NCBI GenBank assembly: GCA_963662175.1
Contig: OY759218.1
Span: 17,946,480 to 18,010,479, forward strand
Source: Aradus depressus
Lineage: Eukaryota > Arthropoda > Insecta > Hemiptera > Aradidae
Direction: 5' to 3'
DNA: 64,000 nucleotides
Shown: one piece after another, positions 1-9,830 of the stretch
How positions within the stretch are numbered: the stretch's first letter is position 1
Layout: each line of letters starts with the position of its first letter
Made by a program: the position numbers and the translations under genes
The notes under the pieces: generated by a model
Seen by the model: only the letters and a program-made list of their open reading frames with translations
What the model was told of the DNA's origin: nothing
The model's database searches: none

Positions 1-109
1 ATAATTCTTAATGGTTGATATGACTCATAATATTAGTAACATGGAACTAATTCGAAACAAAAAAAAAAAAAAAACACGAATCGATGAAATAGGTTTTTCT
101 CTCCCAAAA

Positions 110-710
110 CCAATGGAGTTTGGACTAATAATTATTATAGTATAGACAGTACCTATGTTCCCATTGTGAAGACTGTATTTTGAGGCATCTATAAAAAGTC
201 TCCACTCCTGTGGCTCCTATTTGAAGTTCAGAGCATTCATTAGGCCACAAATATCATTGCAGAATGTCATTACGTTGTCATTTTCAAAATAGGGAAGACA
301 GACGTTCCCTATGTAAACTCAGTAATTTTCGTGTCTAGTTGCAATAGATTGCATTATTGCAATCTCGAACATAATACTTCTGCTTTTTGTTTACTTAAGC
401 CTAAATCACGAACTAAGTCGTTCAGATATGCTTGGGTCAAGAAACGTGGAGTCGAAGAGCTTGTGGACTGGTATGATGGGTCATCCTTTTCAGGAGATGT
501 CAATTCTTCACTCACACTTTCTGCACTATCTGTTTCACTGTCTTCTTTTGTTGGTATTTTAGGTACTGGAAGAGTTTCGGAGTGTGGGACTGGTCTGATG
601 GCAGAAGGCAAATTGGGGTACACTATGTGGCTCTCAGATTTCCGCTTCGTAAAACCATGAACATTAGTCAAACAAAAGTAACAGTCTGTGACGTAACACA
701 AAAACTCCAA
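110..710 (-). pseudogene. Broken copy of a repetitive arthropod gene family (uncharacterised, transposon-associated)
   Basis: On the minus strand, 710-354 is an open stretch with an N-terminal CYFCL motif, a YPNLPSA segment, an acidic serine-rich linker and a helix reading LNDLVRDLGLSKQKAEVL. A stop follows at about 353. After it the same family similarity continues as CNLLQLDTKIT, then shifts frame, gives FCNDICGLMNAL, another stop, and EWRLFIDASKYSL down to about 150. I recognise this order (YPNLPSA, LNDLVRDL, YCNDI, EWRLFID) as a protein family present in many copies in arthropod and some other animal genomes; its function is not known to me. This copy has at least two stops and a frame shift and is therefore dead. 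The similarity ends near 150, so the C-terminal part is missing. Confidence 0.6.
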
Positions 711-717
711 TAATGGC

Positions 718-867
718 CGTTATAATGAATGTATTAACATGAAATTTCATATGTAAATTCTAAACCACATAAGGAGGTCACTTATTGATTTTCAGCGGAA
801 TAAGGGAAAGGAGGATCAGAGGGGGCTCAACTCAAAAATCGCAATAACAGCCGATGTATGATGTATT
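718..867 (+). repeat. GTATCGACA modular repeat, left part
   Basis: This is one module of an AT-rich repeat found many times in the window. A module of about 150 bp contains 'ATGAATGTATCGACATGAAA', then 'AAAACCYCATAAGGA', 'CTATTAATTTTC' and 'GGCTCAACTCAAA'. Here the module is interrupted at 868 by a hAT-type MITE and resumes at 1477. No coding capacity is visible. Confidence 0.75.
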
Positions 868-1476
868 CAGGGGCGTAGCCAGGGGGGGGGGGGGCGTGCA
901 AAAATTAAATAAACTAAAAAAATTGTTTTTATTAAAAATAGATTGCTTGCAAGTTACCAATAGAATCTTCAAATTTCCCGTGCGTCTGATTCCTAAATCA
1001 GCAATCAGCTGTTACTTAAATGTACATGTAAAAACAAGTCATATTACATTTATTTAAATATATATGAGTTCGATCATTTCATTTCCTCGCTCAAAATCGT
1101 CATGTATGTTATACTTCATACTCTTAAAGCTGATTTTACATGAGCAGTAAAAATGCAAAGCGCAGCAGCAGCCAATGCACGCTATTGATGTGAGTCATTT
1201 AATTCTAAAAGCACAGAAACCACAGCATGCATTTGCTGCTGCTGCGCTTTGCATTTTTGCTGCTCATGCAAAGCCAACTTAAGTATTACAGTCAGTGGTT
1301 ACCTCAGGGGGAGCTTCTAGAGGTCCGAGTCTCCCAAATTAATAACGTAATAAAGTCTGCAACGCTAACCACAGAAACTGCGGGCTGTGCCCCCGGGAGT
1401 TACCCCCCCTCCCCCCCCCCCCCCTCGTAGCCTAACTTTGCCCCTCCCCCTGCTCAAAATCCTGGCTACGCCCGTG
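868..1476. mobile_element. hAT-type non-autonomous DNA transposon (MITE)
   Basis: The left end CAGGGGCGTAGCCAGG (868-883) is matched at 15 of 16 bases by the inverted right end at 1461-1476. The element is flanked by an 8-bp target duplication with one mismatch, GATGTATT at 860-867 and GATGTATC at 1477-1484. An 8-bp duplication and a CAGGG-type end are typical of hAT elements. The 609 bp hold no transposase. An internal hairpin of about 39 bp per arm (1138-1180 and 1228-1268) is built on CAGCAGCAG / CTGCTGCTG. Long G and C runs lie just inside the two ends. It sits inside a GTATCGACA repeat, so it inserted after that repeat. Confidence 0.8.
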
Positions 1477-1775
1477 GATGTATCGACATGAAATTTTATA
1501 TTTAAATTCAAAACCTCATAAGAATGGCACCTATTAATTTTTCGTGATATTTGTGGAAGGGAAAGGGGCCTCGGCTCGAATACCCTAATAACTACCGATA
1601 TAAAGAATGTATCAACACAAAATTTAGTATGAGGATTCAGAAGCCACTATGGAAGTCAAATATTGAGTTTTAACTGAAACGGTCGATTAGTCTTGGGGGG
1701 AGAGCGAAAACATAATTGATAAGTTCGTGCTGGGGAAGTACATAGCCGGTGATTCATCGAGGACTTTTTAATATA
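1477..1775 (+). repeat. GTATCGACA modular repeat, right part with terminal module
   Basis: This continues the repeat interrupted at 868. It contains a second module and the distinct 3' terminal module: 'GAGGATTCAGAAGCC', 'GTCAAATATTGA', 'CATAATTGAT' and 'AGTACATAGCCGGTGATTC'. The same order of internal modules followed by this terminal module recurs at 4850-5470, 6655-6960, 37265-37800 and 57585-58150, which defines the 3' end of the family. Confidence 0.75.
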
Positions 1776-1891
1776 ATATTTAATTAAAAGTAACGTTGTG
1801 TAAACACGTCAAGAAATTAGTGATAAATTAATACGCTAAATTTTAAATAAAGTAAATTTGAACGACCCCCGTATCATGTTTGATGAAAATA
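1776..1891. other. Unassigned AT-rich spacer
   Basis: No gene, RNA or clear repeat seen. Confidence 0.5.
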
Positions 1892-2393
1892 TCGTCTCCC
1901 AAACTGCAACACCACACAACTCACTTTTTGCAACTTTCAGTAGGGCTTGAAAACTGAGTTTCAATGATCCTCAATGCTACCATTTAATTTTTTTATGCTA
2001 CCTGAACAATTTTAAATCATTATCGTACGCCTCCAACTGAGGAAATGGAAAAAAACACCCAAATCAACTCATTGGGAAAAGTGTTTGAGTTGTGTAATGA
2101 AGCACTTTCTCTGAGATGTGTTGTTTCTTCAAACATTTTTCTATGGTTTCCATTCATAGTACTCATGATTTTTTCATGTTTCCATGATATTCTATGTACA
2201 TACAAAAATTTTGTACCAGTAATAGGTATTTCGGGAATCAACAGAATAATAAACGAAGATATTTTTTAAAATAAAAAATTATAATCGTATTAAAAAAAAA
2301 AAAAATGTTTGTAAGAACAGGAAAAATAAACAACATGTTGAACACGAAAACCTGCAGAAATTGAGTTGTGTGGTGTTGCAGTTTGGGAGACGA
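1892..2393. mobile_element. 502-bp element with perfect 32-bp terminal inverted repeats
   Basis: Bases 1892-1923 and 2362-2393 are perfect inverted copies (32 bp, beginning TCGTCTCCCAAACTGC). No convincing target duplication is seen at the borders, so the superfamily is not assigned. The interior has a 74-codon open frame on + (2045-2269) with a hydrophobic centre. I do not recognise it, and it may be chance. The perfect TIRs suggest a fairly recent insertion. Confidence 0.7.
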
Positions 2394-2819
2394 CATGATG
2401 GTAGTTACTGTAAGTCTTAGAAACTGGGTCAGGGCCTAAAATTTTTCCTATAGAAATCCGCTAAAAGCAATTATTGCTTAAAGACAACAAACAGAAATCC
2501 CTTCTTCAGACAAGAGCTACAGGTTGACCGCCAAGCCTTCTCGGACAAGACAAAACCCATTATAAGACGTGCTAACAATGTCTTCTTGAGAAGGAACCGC
2601 CTCGAATTACCCTCCTTACTTTCATTGCTCTTTCACATTCCTTTCGGGTTCGAACAGTTCGAAGTTACTACAGTTATATATAATAATATATATATGGTGG
2701 GCTGGTGTATTACACCTAGGGACCTAAGCATTCAGTGCTTTTATCCCTTCCCTGGAAGCGCTTGGCTTCCCCCTTATTATATTAACTATATGCCTATATT
2801 TATACTACCTGACCCAAGT
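2394..2819. other. Unassigned stretch, probable 3' UTR of the adjacent LINE fragment
   Basis: From about 2680 to 2819 the sequence (minus strand) follows the stop codon of the LINE fragment at 2820-3060, and is likely its 3' untranslated region. It contains 'GGTCCCTAGGTGTA'. From 2394 to about 2680 nothing is recognised. Confidence 0.35.
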
Positions 2820-3060
2820 CCTTCATGGAGTGCTCAGTCTCCCAGTTTCCTTAATGAACCTAAGAATGCTCGCATAGTCCAATCTTTTAAAGTCTTCCTC
2901 TGCGATTGCATCTCTACCAAAGATGTGGAATCTCTTTCGCGCATATCCCGAGCAAATGCCCAGGAAGTGTGCCGCCGTTTCTTCTTCTTCCCCACATCTA
3001 TCGCAGGTAGGACTGTCCTTGACTCCCACAGTGTGTAGGTGTCTATTGAACGTGAGAACT
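2820..3060 (-). pseudogene. Non-LTR retrotransposon fragment, C-terminal tail of the RNase H region
   Basis: The minus strand reads HLHTVGVKDSPTCDRCGE, then EEETAAHFLGICSGYARKR and ends FIKETGRLSTP-stop. This Cys-x2-Cys ... His ... Cys pattern with a final FI(K/R)xTGxL is typical of the C-terminal tail downstream of RNase H in jockey/R1-type LINEs. Only the last 75 or so codons remain. It is a 5'-truncated copy and encodes no functional enzyme. Confidence 0.65.
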
Positions 3061-3107
3061 CCAAGTTACTACAGTTACTGTTGGTTTTGATTTTAAATAT
3101 AAATTTC

Positions 3108-3230
3108 ATGTCGATACAATCATTACATCGGCAGTTTTTGAGTTGAGCCCTTCCTCTGATTTCCCCTTCCCTTTGGCCGATTCCGCTGAAAATTAATAAG
3201 TGTCATCCCTATGGGGGTTTGAATTTATAA
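3108..3230 (-). repeat. GTATCGACA modular repeat, single module
   Basis: Minus-strand copy of one internal module: reverse complement of 'TTCATGTCGATACA', 'CATTACATCGGCAGTT', 'GCTGAAAATTAATAAGTG'. Confidence 0.65.
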
Positions 3231-3877
3231 TAATTTTTATTGTTTACAGGGATCACCCCTATGCAATTGAGTCAATGAACATTACTTTTACAATATTAAC
3301 ATAATAATGACACATACAAAGAATACACATATGAAACAATAATGAAATATATAAAGGAACCTTTAACAAACTAAATAAATAACATAAATAAATAAAAAAA
3401 GTATAAATAAAATAAGTAATTACAAATTAATAATAGTAATAATAATGTAACAAATACTGTAAATATGAAGTGGGGATGTAGATATTGAATATCAATATAA
3501 TATGGAAGTTGCAATACATTATTCATTAACAATGAATGATCTAAGTTTCAGAGCGCTGATTAAATAATAGAAAATATTTGAGATATTTTTATTATGGGCC
3601 TGGGAGTAATGTATGAAAGTTGGATCGGTCTATACAGACACTCTGAGGCAGGAAGTGGCTTCTAATGGGGGAGTAGATCGGACAGGATATTAACAGGTGG
3701 TATACGTCTTCCAATTCATTTTAATTGCAGATTGTACAAAGTTTTTGGGGATTAAGGGTGTATACATTATTTTTGTAACTGATTTTAAGATAGTACTTGC
3801 CAGATAGACGGAGTTGAGCCATTGCTTTGATGTGTTGAAAGGAGCATTCAGGTTTAGGTATGGAGTTGACCTGGGTT
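3231..3877 (-). pseudogene. CR1-like non-LTR retrotransposon, 3' fragment (copy 1)
   Basis: On the minus strand the coding tail runs from 3877 to about 3524 and includes GKYYLK, YTLNPQKLCTICN, an in-frame TAA, then NELEDVYHLLISCPIYSP and a final KLRSFIVNE-stop. The Cys-x2-Cys ... His ... Cys tail (CTIC ... HLLISC) fits the end of CR1-type ORF2. An AT-rich 3' UTR follows toward 3231. The copy is 5'-truncated and carries a stop in a conserved place. A second copy with the same stop lies at 19165-19537. Confidence 0.65.
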
Positions 3878-4019
3878 GTAAATATTGGAATAAAAGGTGT
3901 TGTATCGGCATTCTAAAAGATAATATTTATCTTTATTCTTCAGATGACTCACAAATGCGTCCGAAACCCTGGGTAGAGAGATTTTTAGCATTACCTGATC
4001 CAATATATTTATTAATTCT

Positions 4020-4440
4020 CCCTCCCCAATTAATAAGTGTCATCCTTACGGGGTTTTGAATTTACATATGAAATTTTGTATTGATACATTCATTACAACG
4101 GCAGTTATTAGAGTTTTTGTGTTAAGCCTCCCCTAGTCTCCCTCTATGACCGATTTGGCTGAGTGTAGTTGAAGTTATGTAATTTATGGTATTCAGATTT
4201 ACTTTGTGAACTTAACTCAAAAATAATAACTGCGATGTAATGAATGTATCGGCATAAAATTTTATATTTAAATTCAAAACCCCTTAAAGATGGTCACTAT
4301 TAATTTTCCACGAAATGGGTGAAGGCAAGGGGAAGTGGGGAGGGGGACCAGAAGAGATGTTATTGACTCAAATACCTAAATAACTGCCGATGTCAGGAAT
4401 GTATCGACACAAAATTTAGTATGAAGATACGAAACAACTG
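4020..4440. repeat. GTATCGACA modular repeats in opposed orientation
   Basis: 4020-4160 is a minus-strand module. 4205-4440 is a plus-strand internal module plus the start of the terminal module ('GTATGAAGATACGAAAC'). The two face each other and are separated by unrecognised DNA. Confidence 0.65.
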
Positions 4441-4459
4441 TGTGACAGGGGCCCAACAT

Positions 4460-4660
4460 TTCAGGTTACTGTCAGAATACATTTCTGCGATCTGTGTCGA
4501 TATAGTGGAAAGATAATAAAATTAATAAAACATTCTTCGACTTTTATATTGTCTAATTCAACAAAAATATGTACATAAAGTGTACATACGAGGTTTCGGC
4601 TTACGCCATCGTCATCGCAAATTTCAAAAGTGACATTTAAATTTGGTAAGTTGTCACATT
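4460..4660 (-). repeat. Copy of a foldback element arm
   Basis: This segment contains 'GAATACATTTCTGCGAT', 'TTTTATATTGTCTAATT', 'ATATGTACATAAAGTGTAC', 'GGCTTACGCCATCGTC' and 'AAAAGTGACATTTAAATTTG'. The reverse complement of the same series is found at 59215-59410, and a diverged direct copy at 58570-58690. It is therefore a solitary arm of the foldback element described at 58560-59410. Confidence 0.6.
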
Positions 4661-4849
4661 TTACAGATTCACTCTCTGGAACTGCTGTAAATTAATAGAA
4701 TGGGCGTTGTTTGAACAAACAAACTCACTTCATATTCTCACCCCTGTTAACAACAGGAAGTTAATATAATATATTCTGTATTTTCATTATAAACATTGTA
4801 CGCAAGTTTATTTATTTATTTTCTTCAAAGGGGGAGGGCTTTATTCAAA
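4661..4849. other. Unassigned AT-rich spacer
   Basis: No gene or repeat recognised. Confidence 0.4.
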
Positions 4850-5470
4850 ACCCTAATATAATGGATGTTTCGACATGAAATTAATTATTTAAATTCAAAA
4901 CTCTATAAGGACAACACCTATTAATTTTCACATTTTTAATTTCAGCCAAATCGGTCAAAGGGAAGGATAGGATAATGAGGGGCTTAACACAAACACCCCA
5001 ATAACTGCCATTGTAATCAATGTATCAACATGAAATGTAGTACTTAAATTAAAAACTACATAGAGACGACACTTATTAATTTTCAGCCATGTTAGCCCTA
5101 GGGAAGAGGAGAGGGCTCAACTCAAATACCCTAATTTCTGCCCATGTAATAATGTATCGATTCTAAATTCATCTGCGTGCTGAAGATGGTAGCAATACCG
5201 AAAGTACTCACATATTATATATTATTTGTGAAATAGACAATATTTTTTAAAAAATCATACGTTTTCTTTATTTTTATCAAGAGTTTCACAATATCTCTGC
5301 AAAAATGTTTAATATCAAAAACCCCTATGTAAGTCAACTATTGATTTTTAGTCCAAACTCCATTTGTTTTGAAGGGAAAGCGAAAACTTAATTGATTAAT
5401 TTGTGTTGGGAAAGTACATTGCCTGTGATTCGCCGACAACTTTTTTAGTAAAATTTAATAAAAAATAATA
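4850..5470 (+). repeat. GTATCGACA modular repeat, multi-module copy
   Basis: At least three tandem modules ('GGATGTTTCGACATGAAAT', 'CAATGTATCAACATGAAATG', 'AATAATGTATCGATTC') end in the terminal module ('GTAAGTCAACTATTGATTT', 'CTTAATTGATTAATTTGTG', 'GTACATTGCCTGTGATTC'). An insertion-like block at 5190-5320 ('GCTGAAGATGGTAGCAATACC', 'GAGTTTCACAATATCTCTGC') separates modules. A related block recurs at 30340-30545. Confidence 0.7.
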
Positions 5471-5725
5471 TTTTATTTAATAAAAAACCGTTTTATTTAA
5501 ATAAAAAACCATTCCCTAGCAATAACTGTTTGTCTTGTATCTTATAACTTGATGTTTTCATTGCATTATATGCGAATTGTTGTTATCACATAAAATTTTA
5601 CGTTATGGAAGGTGAATTCGAGTTTAAACATTTTCGAAATAATAATAATAATAATTTATAGTTGGCACCTTATGGAGTAACTAACTGAAATTATGATATA
5701 CAGAAAATGTATATTAAACTGCCTA
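5471..5725. other. Unassigned AT-rich spacer
   Basis: Nothing recognised. Confidence 0.4.
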
Positions 5726-6062
5726 TGAGGGCGCCTGTAGCTCAGTGGTAAGCGTGCTTGCTTACTGTCAAGATCGCGAGTTCGAACCCGGCCGAGGCCC
5801 TTAGTTTATTTTATCTGGAAGGTAAAATAAATTTAAGTACGCCGTCCTTCGGATGGGACGTTAAGCGATGGTCCCGAGCCTGTACGATGTCAGGTAATCG
5901 TTAAAGACCTCAACCCTAAGTGAATAAAGATTTAGTGTAGGCAAAATTTAGAATTCCTCGTGAGTCGGGCTCACGTCCATCAAAGTAACGAAAGAGCGCT
6001 CTGGTAGTAGGCGATATGACCTCATAGTTAAAGCCCGTGCTTGAGTTACAATAACTAACTAC
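5726..6062 (+). mobile_element. tRNA-derived SINE (copy A)
   Basis: The head carries a tRNA-like internal promoter: A-box TAGCTCAGTGGTAAGCG and B-box GAGTTCGAACCC. It is followed by 'TTTATTTTATCTGGAAGGTA', a GC-richer central block ('GATGGGACGTTAAGCGATGG', 'CGATGTCAGGTAATCG') and a 3' block ('GAGCGCTCTGGTAGTAGG', 'GCCCGTGCTTGAG'). The copy seems flanked by a short duplication, AAACTGCC, at about 5717 and 6064. Eight or more copies or fragments occur in this window. Confidence 0.85.
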
Positions 6063-6296
6063 CAAACTGCCACTAATGAATATACTAACCTAGTTAGTGT
6101 TTATTTTAGTAGCTGAAAAGTCTAGTTAATCTTATTAGCAGGCAGCAAGTATTAAACTCATTACCTACTTTAACTACATTAAAGAAAAAAAAAGGATTCA
6201 AATGATATTAAAGACAAATGGGGAAAATCAATGTTATGTGGTTGAGTTGGCCACACTGAGCAGAAATGAACTGAGTGAGCAAAAATGTATAAATAA

Positions 6297-6412
6297 ATAC
6301 TTGAAAATACTTGAGTACAAGAATAATAATACTTGAAAATACTTGAGTACAAGAATAATAATACTTGAAAATACTTGAGTACAAGAATAATAATACTTGA
6401 AAATACAGTCAG
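6297..6412. repeat. Tandem repeat, 32-bp unit, about 3.5 copies
   Basis: The unit is built from TACTTGAAAATACTTGAG followed by TACAAGAATAATAA. Copies are nearly identical. No function is apparent. Confidence 0.85.
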
Positions 6413-6654
6413 CACAGTTTTAATTACATTTATATAATCTGATTAAGAGTGGGCTTTATAATAAAGTATAAATTAGAGATGGAATTGTTCTTAATTCAAC
6501 ACAAAGTTTACTAAAAAAACTGTTTCAAACCTGTTTTGTACAAGTTTGTGAATTGAAAGTTATAAAAAAAAAAAAACATATTACTAAGTAAGCAATTATT
6601 GCTTCACGGTATAGGGAAAGTTATGAAATCATAAAAAAAAGTCCCAATACAAAG

Positions 6655-6960
6655 AATTAATTAAAATTGATAATTTAAATAGTAATGAATGTATTGACAC
6701 AAAATTTCATATGTGAATTCAAAACCCCATATGGACGACACTTATTAATTTTCAGCGGAATCGGCAAAAGGAAAGGGGGGCTCAATTAAAAAAAAACCAA
6801 TAACTACTGATGTATGAATGTATCGACAAAGAATGCCCTACGAGGATTCAGAAATCTCTATGTAAGACAACTACTCATATTTAGCCCAAAGGGTCGAAAA
6901 CTTGAATAATTAATTCGCTAGGGAAGGACATTGCCGACGTTTCACCGACGGCTTTTTTTT
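6655..6960 (+). repeat. GTATCGACA modular repeat
   Basis: Two modules ('GAATGTATTGACACAAAATT', 'GAATGTATCGACAAAG') plus the terminal module ('GTCGAAAACTTGAATAATTA', 'GACATTGCCGACGTTTCACC') ending in a T run at 6952-6961. Confidence 0.7.
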
Positions 6961-7029
6961 GTTTTAAATGTACAATCTGTACAATATATACAATAAGTAG
7001 ATGTGACAATATACAATATAAAACAAGAA

Positions 7030-7975
7030 CATGTAATAGTATGATGTGGGACGAGATTTCTCATAGAAGTAAAAGAGATTGGTTTTCAAAGCAACTGCGT
7101 CATCATCAGTGGCACATCTATGCATACATAAATATGAATATAGAGAAGTAACTACCAAAAGCATTAAAGTATCAGGGTAGAGTAAGGTTTTTTTTTTTAG
7201 GTTTTATGACTCATGCCCTGCTTTAACTACGAGGTCATATTGCCTACTACCAGAGCGCTCTTTTGTCACTCTGCTGGACATGAGCCCGACTATACTATGG
7301 GAGTCCTAAATTTTGCCTACCTTAAATTTTTATTCACCTAGGGTAGGGGTCTTTAACGAGTACCTGACATCGTACAAGCTCGGGACCATCGCTTAACGTC
7401 CCATCCGAAGGACGGCGTGCTTAAGTTTATTTTACCTCCCAGATAAAATAAACTAAGGGCCTCGGTCGGGTTACGAACCCACATCCTTGAGCTCAGAAGT
7501 CAAGCACGCATACCACTGAGCTACCGGCGCCCTCTAAAGTATCAGGGTAGAGTAACGAAATGTATTAAAATTAAAAGAGCTGGACACTGGATATAGGTCA
7601 AAAGGGAGGGAGACTAGTTTTATTTACTCATTCTATATAGATGCAAATACATACTTAAACATTCGATGTTATTTTCGAATGAATGAAGTATTTTTTGCAT
7701 GAATATAGAGTGAGTGTATAAACCTCGTATCCCCTTTGAGCTATTAGCCTGTGTTCCTTTGACACCACTCTATGCAGGGTACGCTAGTTTTATTTTATTA
7801 TGTTACTCTTTGCTCTGATGCTTTAATGTTTTTGCTAATTACTTCTCCATGTTTATATTTTATATGTATTCATAGATATGCCACTGATGATGTCGCAGTT
7901 GCATTGAAAATTTGACAATGTTTTTATTTCTATAAGAAAACATATACATCATATGGTAGAAGCCAGCCAGCACTG
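7030..7975. mobile_element. Foldback element interrupted by a SINE
   Basis: The left arm (about 7030-7185) and right arm (about 7802-7975) are diverged inverted copies: 'AACTGCGTCATCATCAGTGG' on the left against 'CCACTGATGATGTCGCAGTT' on the right, and 'GCATTAAAGTATCAGGGTAG' against its counterpart near 7817. Between the arms lies a minus-strand SINE (7186-7534) and a 250-bp middle. The part from the SINE to the right end is repeated nearly base for base at 50402-51185. Confidence 0.7.
7186..7534 (-). mobile_element. tRNA-derived SINE (copy B) with 21-bp target duplication
   Basis: This is a full-length minus-strand copy: tail block at 7196-7300, tRNA-like head with B-box and A-box at 7460-7534. 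It is bounded by perfect 21-bp direct repeats, TAAAGTATCAGGGTAGAGTAA, at 7165-7185 and 7535-7555. A long target duplication plus a T run on the minus-strand 3' side (7186-7195) is what LINE-type target-primed insertion leaves. This defines both ends of the SINE family. Confidence 0.9.
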
Positions 7976-7986
7976 AAACTTTCTAA

Positions 7987-8498
7987 GGCTACGGTTACTG
8001 TGCATGCGAATTCGGACGAAAATGTGTTCGGACGAGTACGTCCGAAATCCTCGTCAGAACAAGGCGGTTACACTGTGCACGTTTTCTGATATTCTGATAG
8101 TCAGTACGTTTCTGCCGCCCAGCAAAGATGGACGAACTTGATAAATTTTATTTTCTTGAAAGTCTGTTAATGAAGTTATTGTTGTTAATTGGTGGAAAAA
8201 CAGAGCATGTCAACCAGTTATTTTTTAGTAGAGACTACAAAGGAGAGTTTAAAATGTCTCTGTTATGATATTTTTTGTCTCTCATATCCCACAAACACCT
8301 GTTCTCGTACACAAGACTTATCAATTTATCGTCATCCATGGTGAAATAACCAAATCACTCCAAATTCAACTCACGAAAACACCCAAAACAGACGCAGGCC
8401 AATGTAAACACTCTCATTGGAAAACAGGCGTTTGTTTGTTCAGACGAATTCGTCAGAACACATTTTCGTCAGAACTCGCATCCATAGTAACCATAGGG
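7987..8498. mobile_element. PIF/Harbinger-type non-autonomous element
   Basis: Imperfect TIRs of about 50 bp pair 7987-8036 (GGCTACGGTTACTGTGCATG...) with the reverse complement of about 8449-8498 (CCCTATGGTTACTATGGATG...). Both contain ACGAAAATGTGTTC. A 3-bp duplication, TAA, flanks the element (7984-7986 and 8499-8501), as expected for PIF/Harbinger. A 46-codon open stretch from ATG 8129 (MDELDKFYFLESLL...) may be a relic of the parent element's coding region. It begins about a dozen bases after the foldback element ends. Confidence 0.75.
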
Positions 8499-8599
8499 TA
8501 AGATAGTTCATTTCATAGATCCCGCGGCCAGCGTCTTTTTCGACCAGAGTTGGGCAGTCTTAATCATGATTACAGTTATTAATTACATTGAAAATATTC

Positions 8600-9106
8600 C
8601 TTATTCTGTTAGTGTATGCGCTATAACTCACGAACGGCTTGATGGATTTGATTAATTTTTTTTTTAATTTGTTCGTCATCGTCTGTGGAAGGTTATAGGC
8701 GTATTAGTACCTCAATATCTGGTCCATCCCAGCATCCACCCACGCAATCTTTGTAACTCAAAAACCACTGCAATGATTAATGAGGAATATTTTTGAATAG
8801 ATAAGTTTTATCTACCGGAAGGTTAAGGTCTATTTTTTAATCAACCCCTGGTCCATCCCAGCATCCACTCACGCAATCTTTGTAACTCGAAAACCATTGC
8901 AACGATTAATGAGAAATCTTTTTGAATAAATTAGTTTTAGCTCCAAAGCTAGCGTTACTACAGTTGAAGGACTATAAGCCTTATTCCGTATGAATAATTG
9001 AAAATTATAACATCATGAATGTACTGTCGAGGAACTGAATAGCCTTATAGGAGATATTGGGAGAAAATTCAAAGTTCCCCGGGCAACGCCGGGTATCACT
9101 GCTAGT
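8600..9106 (+). mobile_element. Helitron-like non-autonomous element, 3' end
   Basis: The stretch has the wording of a common insect repeat ('CTATAACTCACGAACGGCTT', 'TTCGTCATCGTCTGTGGAAG', twice 'TGGTCCATCCCAGCATCC'). It ends with a short GC hairpin, CCCCGG-gcaac-GCCGGGT, and then CTGCTAG/T. A hairpin closely followed by CTAG is the expected Helitron 3' terminus. The 5' start is uncertain. No Rep/helicase sequence is present. Confidence 0.5.
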
Positions 9107-9117
9107 ATAGCATATAG

Positions 9118-9830
9118 TTCCGTAAACCTGATGTAAAAAAGGTCGTCGGTGAATCACCAGCTATGTACTTCCCCAGCAAGAATTAATCAATTACGTTTTC
9201 GCTTTCCTTTCAAAACTCAATATTTGACATACATAGTTAGTGGCTTCTCATACTAAATTTTGTGTCGATACATTCATTAAATCTGCTGTTATTAAGATTT
9301 TTGAGTTGAGGCCCCTCTGATCTCCCACTCCTTTTCGGCTAATTCCACTGAAAATTAATAGATGCCATCCTTATAGGACTTTTATTTTTCATATGAAATT
9401 TCGTGCCAATACATACATGCATTACAACCGCGCAGTTATTAGAGTCTTCTCCTTGGCCAATTTGGCTGAAAATCAATTGGTGTCGTCCTTAAGGAGTTCT
9501 CGATATACATATAAAATTTTATGTCGATACGTCATTGCATAGGATGTAATTAGATATTTTAGTATAGCCCCCTTCCCTTATACCAATTCGCCTGAAAATT
9601 GACAGCTGTCGTCCTTATAGAGTTTTGGATTTACATTTACGATATGTCGATACATTCATTACGTCGGCAGTTATTGTGTTAAGCCCCTCCGCTAATCCCC
9701 ACTTCCCTTTGACCGATTTTGCTGAAAATCAATAGGTATCGGGCTTATTTGATACTGAATACACATATATAATTTCGTGTCAATATATTCATTCTATCAG
9801 GAGTTATCAAAATCACAAACACACATACAG
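9118..9830 (-). repeat. GTATCGACA modular repeat, long minus-strand copy
   Basis: Read on the minus strand, at least four tandem modules are followed by the terminal module at 9125-9240 ('GTCGTCGGTGAATCACC', 'CCAGCAAGAATTAATCAATT' on plus). This is one of the longest copies and shows the module period of about 120-150 bp well. Confidence 0.75.

Noticed and set aside
2045..2269. Possible small membrane protein or chemoreceptor exon
   Set aside because: It lies inside an element with perfect TIRs, has no family motif and no splice context.
5730..5805. tRNA gene candidate (A-box and B-box)
   Set aside because: The same tRNA-like head, always followed by the same 260 bp, recurs at 7460, 20310, 21920, 47475 and 50670. 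These are SINE heads, not tRNA genes, and the cloverleaf arms are not well formed.
6297..6412. CRISPR-like array
   Set aside because: Units are contiguous 32-bp tandem repeats without unique spacers, and the genome is eukaryotic.
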